Below, piece after piece: positions 59,921 through 64,000 of a stretch of 64,000 bases of DNA. This stretch comes from Scedosporium boydii (taxonomy: Eukaryota > Ascomycota > Sordariomycetes > Microascales > Microascaceae). The translations under genes were made by a program, and so were the position numbers. Every line of letters starts with the position of its first letter. The first letter of the stretch is position 1. Location: the NCBI GenBank assembly GCA_002221725.1, contig NJFT01000095.1, positions 1 to 64,000 on the forward strand. The letters run 5' to 3'. The notes beneath the pieces are model-generated. The model was not told where the DNA came from. It saw only the letters and a program-made list of their open reading frames with translations, and ran no database searches.

Positions 59921-61180
59921 TTCCGGGTTTAGAGACGCACCCTCGGACGGATGCTACCGAAACGATTAGACGGCGGAGTTCAATTTTGGGGATGAATGGG
60001 GGTCCATTTAACGTACGGGTTCAGGAAGCAAGCAGATCCTTTAAAACCAGTTTCTCAAGGTTCGCAAGAGCATTTCTAAGGGCATCATGGTCTGATAATG
60101 CCGAGCCGCGCCTGAATGTAATATAAACGAGATTTCTCAATACCTTTGCATAATGGTGTCCATTGCAATCCCTGAATTACAGATCCTCATAACGACTTCC
60201 CGACCGGTCTCGTCAAGAAACGCCGACTGGTCGACAGAGGTAGATATCGAGTCGTGCCATGGCGAGATATGATTGGCTGAAGACCATGCAAGATCTATCC
60301 ACACAGCTGCGCCCGCTCGTCCAAGATAAGCATTCCTTTCCTCCCGCGGGTTAACGTACTAGTCCAGTTCACGCAAGTCAGAAGAGCAAGATAACCACAC
60401 AGCGATAAGGACGGAAGGAGCGGGTCCTTGATAAGAATGGTCTCGCCGTTTTACATCCCTTGCGATAGGCAGGAATATAAATGCTGGTCCTCTCCTCCGC
60501 GGAGATGTTCAGATTTTCTCTGGTTTCCCGTATGAGACGCCGACATCAATCCATCTTCCACTCTGCGATACGCCCGCAAACAACAGGATCCGAGATAAGG
60601 GAGGCCAACGCATCGACTGCGGCAATTACTCTCGATTACTTCCCAATCTCTCTTATCTATAAGCTCGTCCCCCGCGGAGATCTCGAATACGGCCAGTTCT
60701 TTAACTGCGACCCCCATATTGCCGGCCAGAGTCAAGATCGACTTGTCTGCTTCTGAGAGTGATTTTAAGGGATATTATCCGGCGTCAACATAAGCTGAGA
60801 AGATGGGCACTCCTCCATTGGACCCATGGGATTTAGTTGGGTTCAGTTTTAGCGGTACCTCGTAGACCCACAATGCAGTTTCCGGCTAGTAAAATGGCGT
60901 CAATCAAAATTTTTGTGTGTCCGATCAACTTCTTCACTTGACTCGATACGACTCGCCTGCTCGGCATGTCTCCACGCCCGGAACTGATCTGTCTACATCT
61001 TTCGGCACATTTGAACGTCGCACAGGTGGTGATTAATGAGTTGCTTCCTCCAAATTTTTGTTATGTGGCAATGAAGCTCTCCATGATCCATGTTGTTAAA
61101 AGTGAAAGCGCCACTTCGCAAGCCCGGTGACAGTCGCCTCTTTCGCCTACCCCCGACAACTTACTACTGGACCTAACAGT
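59921..61180. promoter_or_regulatory. niiA-niaD bidirectional promoter
   Basis: A 1.26-kb divergent control region. TCCGCGGA at 60496-60503 and CCCGCGGA at 60671-60678 are NIT4/NirA-type sites. GATA motifs (HGATAR, either strand) lie near 60102, 60324, 60388, 60402, 60430, 60463, 60593 and 60651. They cluster around the NirA-type sites, as in the well-studied Aspergillus nidulans niiA-niaD region. Nitrate induction by NirA and ammonium repression through AreA are expected. The core start sites are not resolved. Confidence 0.85.
60496..60503. promoter_or_regulatory. NirA/NIT4-type site TCCGCGGA
   Basis: A perfect 8-bp palindrome inside a 10-bp palindrome (CTCCGCGGAG). The same octamer occurs upstream of nrtA at 55285-55292, there within a 16-bp palindrome. 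Confidence 0.75.
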
Positions 61181-64000
61181 ATGGCTCTTGTAAACACCCT
61201 CCACGTCAAGCTGCCTTCGCCTCCATCTGGATCAGCAGCCTCGAGTGTACTTGACAAAGACAAGGATACACCGGACAGTCATGTCGCGCGTGATGCCCGC
61301 CTCATCCGACTAACCGGTGTACACCCCTTTAACGCCGAAGCACCTCTAACGGCGCTTTACGATGAAGGTGAGATAACTTCCCGTCATGGCACGTCTTGTA
61401 GGCTAGCAACTTATTCCTTCCTAGGTTTTCTTACTTCGGTGGATCTCTTCTATGTCAGGAACCATGGCCCTGTACCCCAGGTTCTTGATGAAGACGTGCT
61501 GCCATGGGAGATTAGTGTGGAAGGGTGCGTTTAACTTTGAGAGTTATATGGGTACTGTATATAAGGCTGACCAGTTCGTAGACTCGTGGAAAATCCGTTT
61601 ACGATCACGCTAAAGCAGCTTGTCGAAGAATTCGAACAAATCACACTCCCCATTACCCTCGTCTGCGCTGGGAACAGGCGTAAGGAGCAAAACATTGTGC
61701 GGAAGACCAAGGGCTTCTCGTGGGGCGCCGCAGGGTTGTCCACTGCTCTGTTCACCGGCACTCTTATGGCCAATGTTTTGCGCAGAGCCAGGCCACTGCG
61801 AGGTGCAAGGTATCTCTGCATGGAAGGCGCAGACAAGCTTGTGCGTGTTGCCAATCCCCTCTCGTCTAACCCGATTCTTTCCTGTCCACAGTATTTGCTA
61901 ATGTCAATTCAACTAGCCAAATGGGCATTATGGCACGTCAGTTAAGCTAAACTGGGCTATGGATCCAAACAAGGGCATCATGCTCGCACATGGAATGAAC
62001 GGTGCCCCTCTCAGGCCCGACCATGGCAGACCACTCAGAGCTGTTGTTCCGGGCACCATCGGCGGCCGCAGCGTAAAGTGGCTGAAGAGGTTGATTGTGG
62101 CCGCCGAGCCCAGTGATAATTGGTACCACTACTACGATAATAAAGTCCTTCCGTGAGCGTGATATTCGAACCTTATCCATGGGGTCTCAACTAACTCAGC
62201 ATCTAGAACCGTTGTTACGCCTGAGATGTCGGCAGCTGACCCGGCGTGGTGGAGGGACGAGAGATATGCGATCTATGACTTGAATGTCAACTCCGCCGTT
62301 GTGTATCCACAGCACGATGAAGTGATAGACCTTGCCTTACCGAGACAAGATTATCCACTTAGGGGATACGCATACGGTGGAGGCGGACGTCGAATCACTC
62401 GCGTTGAGATATCTCTTGATAGTGGCAGATGTGAGTAAAGTCCCAAACTCCATCGTGTGGTAATTTCAAGAGACTAATTCCATGACAGCATGGAGGCTTG
62501 CTGAAATCGACTACCCGGAAGACCGGTTCCGCGAAGCCGATATCGACATGTTCGACGGACGGCTCGACGTGTTCAGTAGAGAAACTTGCTTCTGCTGGTG
62601 TTTTTGGACGTACAGCGTTTCGATTCTTGAGCTGCGGAATTCGGATAACATACTCGTCAGAGCTATGGACGAGTCCATGATGTGCCAGCCCCGCGACATG
62701 TACTGGTCCGTCTTGGGAATGATGAATAATCCCTGGTTCCGAGTGACCATCGAGAAAGGGGACCAGTGGATCCGCTTCCAGCACCCGACGTCGCTTCTAC
62801 CGGGCACATCCGGGTGGATGGACAAGGTGAAGAAAGCGGGTGGAGACTTGCTCAATGGTCGCTGGGGAGAGAAGGGACCAGGCCTGGAGGAGCCGCTCAC
62901 ACCACCCGTGGAGCAAGAAATCCAGATGGCGAATCCGGATTCTACAAGGCTGTTTACATTGGAAGAGTTCAAAGGGGAGACTTCCCAGGAGAAGCCGCTC
63001 TTTGTTGTGGACGGCCATGTTTACGATGGGACGGCGTATCTTCAGGACCACCCAGGTGGTGCGCAAAGCATACTGACATCAGCTGGGTCAGACGTCACGG
63101 AGGACTTCATGGCAATTCGTAAGGACAACAAATGTTTCCCCGAGTCTCACAAATCCCACTAACGCTAGAGCCAGACAGTGAAAATGCCAAGGCTATGATG
63201 CGCCAATTCCACGTCGGAACCCTGGATCAAGATGCACGGAAGCGCCTCGGAGCTTCAGCCGGCGAGGATGAGTTGTTGGCCTCAAGATCAGAGTTCCTGC
63301 ACCCCAAACATTGGGCAAAGGCTACGCTCGGAAATGTCAAGACCTTGTCCCATGACACAAAGCTCTTCAGGTTCATATTTGATGAGCATCAGACGGTTGG
63401 GCTCCCAATTGGCCAGCACCTAATGCTGCGCATCAAAGATCCGATGACAAACGATAACATCATCCGGGCATACACGCCTGTGTCCGAGGGTAGTCAGAAG
63501 GGATCAGTTGATCTTCTCATAAAGCTGTACCTCCCTACGCCAGCCTTGGCAGGAGGCAAGATGACGACTGCCCTTGACAAAATTGAAATAGGCATGGAAG
63601 TCGAGTTCAAAGGCCCTATCGGCAAGCTCGAGTATCTTGGCCGCGGCGAGGTTACCATCAGTGGAGTCCGCCGCAAGGTTTCGTCCTTCGTTATGATATG
63701 CGGAGGAAGCGGCGTGACTCCAATCTTCCAGGTGTTCCGCGCCGTGATGCAAGACTCTGAAGATACGACCTTCTGTACCGTGCTCGACGGAAACAGGCAG
63801 GAAGAGGATATCCTATGCCGAGAAGAGCTCGATGGCCTATCGGCCTTGAAGAGAGATGGCTGCAGAGTGATCTATACCTTGACGAGCCCATCTGCAGACT
63901 GGACGGGACAACGGGGTCGGATATCGGAAAGCCTGCTGCTGGCCGAGGCGTCCCCGGCAGAGGATCGAATCGCTCTTATCTGCGGTCCTGGAGCAATGGA
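61181..64000 (+). CDS. niaD: Assimilatory nitrate reductase [NADPH], seven exons, cut by window end
   Basis: I start at ATG 61181. Exons are 61181-61367, 61425-61524, 61582-61840, 61917-62152, 62207-62430, 62489-63118 and 63175 to beyond 64000; all six introns (54-76 bp) are in phase. Domains: molybdenum-cofactor domain with the molybdenum-ligand Cys at C124 (LVCAGNRRKEQN), GFSWGAAGLSTALFTG and RPDHGRPLR; a dimerisation domain (WRLAEIDYPED, FCWCFW); a cytochrome b5 haem domain (LFVVDGHVYDGTAYLQDHPGG); then the FAD domain (RAYTPVSE) and the start of the NADPH domain (ICGGSGVTPIF). The sequence ends in ALICGPGAM, roughly 50 residues short of a normal C-terminus. It reduces nitrate to nitrite in the cytosol with NADPH. 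The gene is divergent from niiA and shares its promoter. The protein starts more closely to the Mo domain than some relatives. Confidence 0.97.

Noticed and set aside
1..64000. CRISPR arrays, rRNA genes, transposase or reverse-transcriptase frames, secondary-metabolite core enzymes
   Set aside because: Looked for and not seen. The retropepsin-like genes lack any reverse transcriptase or integrase nearby, so I do not call them a retroelement.

Overview
This window is nuclear DNA from a filamentous ascomycete (Pezizomycotina). The genes have many short introns (about 50-110 bp) with GT...AG ends and GCTAAC/GCTAAT-type branch sites. There is a tRNA-Ser gene with a small intron, 2EXR, protoglobin and DUF7587-like fungal families, and a clustered nitrate-assimilation locus laid out as in Aspergillus (nrtA/crnA, then niiA and niaD divergent). 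I cannot place the species more closely. All gene models were built by hand from reading frames and splice signals; exon sums were checked for divisibility by three, but nothing was searched against a database.

Layout. 0.7-1.9 kb: a 2EXR-domain gene with a frame break. 2.4-11.9 kb: a block of four secreted plant-cell-wall enzymes (GH93-type arabinanase, two feruloyl esterases of the FaeC type, and an acetylxylan esterase between them). 12-15.3 kb: gene-poor. 15.3-20.9 kb: a small locus that looks like fungal innate-immunity/allorecognition machinery. It has two minus-strand genes with degenerate retropepsin-like domains and, divergent from them, a gene with an N-terminal helical domain of the kind that precedes fungal STAND receptors. 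One retropepsin-like gene and the helical-domain gene share the pattern N-x-A-x4-hydrophobic-Q-x-N. 21.7-23.3 kb: a secreted tyrosinase with a glycine-rich insertion. 27.6-30.2 kb: a B-box / large-GTPase-like / Cys-rich multidomain protein. 32.7-35.1 kb: an intronless GH94 phosphorylase, probably cellobionic acid phosphorylase. 39.9 kb: tRNA-Ser(GCU). 40.5-41.7 kb: a Thr/Val-repeat secreted protein. 44.2-48.7 kb: a gene with in-frame stops, a DUF7587-like gene and a paraoxonase-like gene. 51.8-64 kb: protoglobin, nrtA, niiA and niaD (niaD runs off the right end).

How they work together. The nitrate locus is a complete path: NrtA imports nitrate, NiaD reduces it to nitrite and NiiA reduces nitrite to ammonium. 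The niiA-niaD intergenic region and the nrtA upstream region both carry the palindrome TCCGCGGA, the NIT4/NirA-type site, and many GATA sites, which supports co-regulation. A protoglobin gene converges on nrtA. The enzyme block at 2-12 kb would together remove arabinose, ferulate and acetate decorations from plant polysaccharides, and GH94 would act inside the cell on a cellulose-derived disaccharide acid. Large parts of the rest are intergenic, holding short dispersed repeats, a perfect 59-bp tandem duplication and homopolymer runs, with no transposon open reading frame that I recognise.
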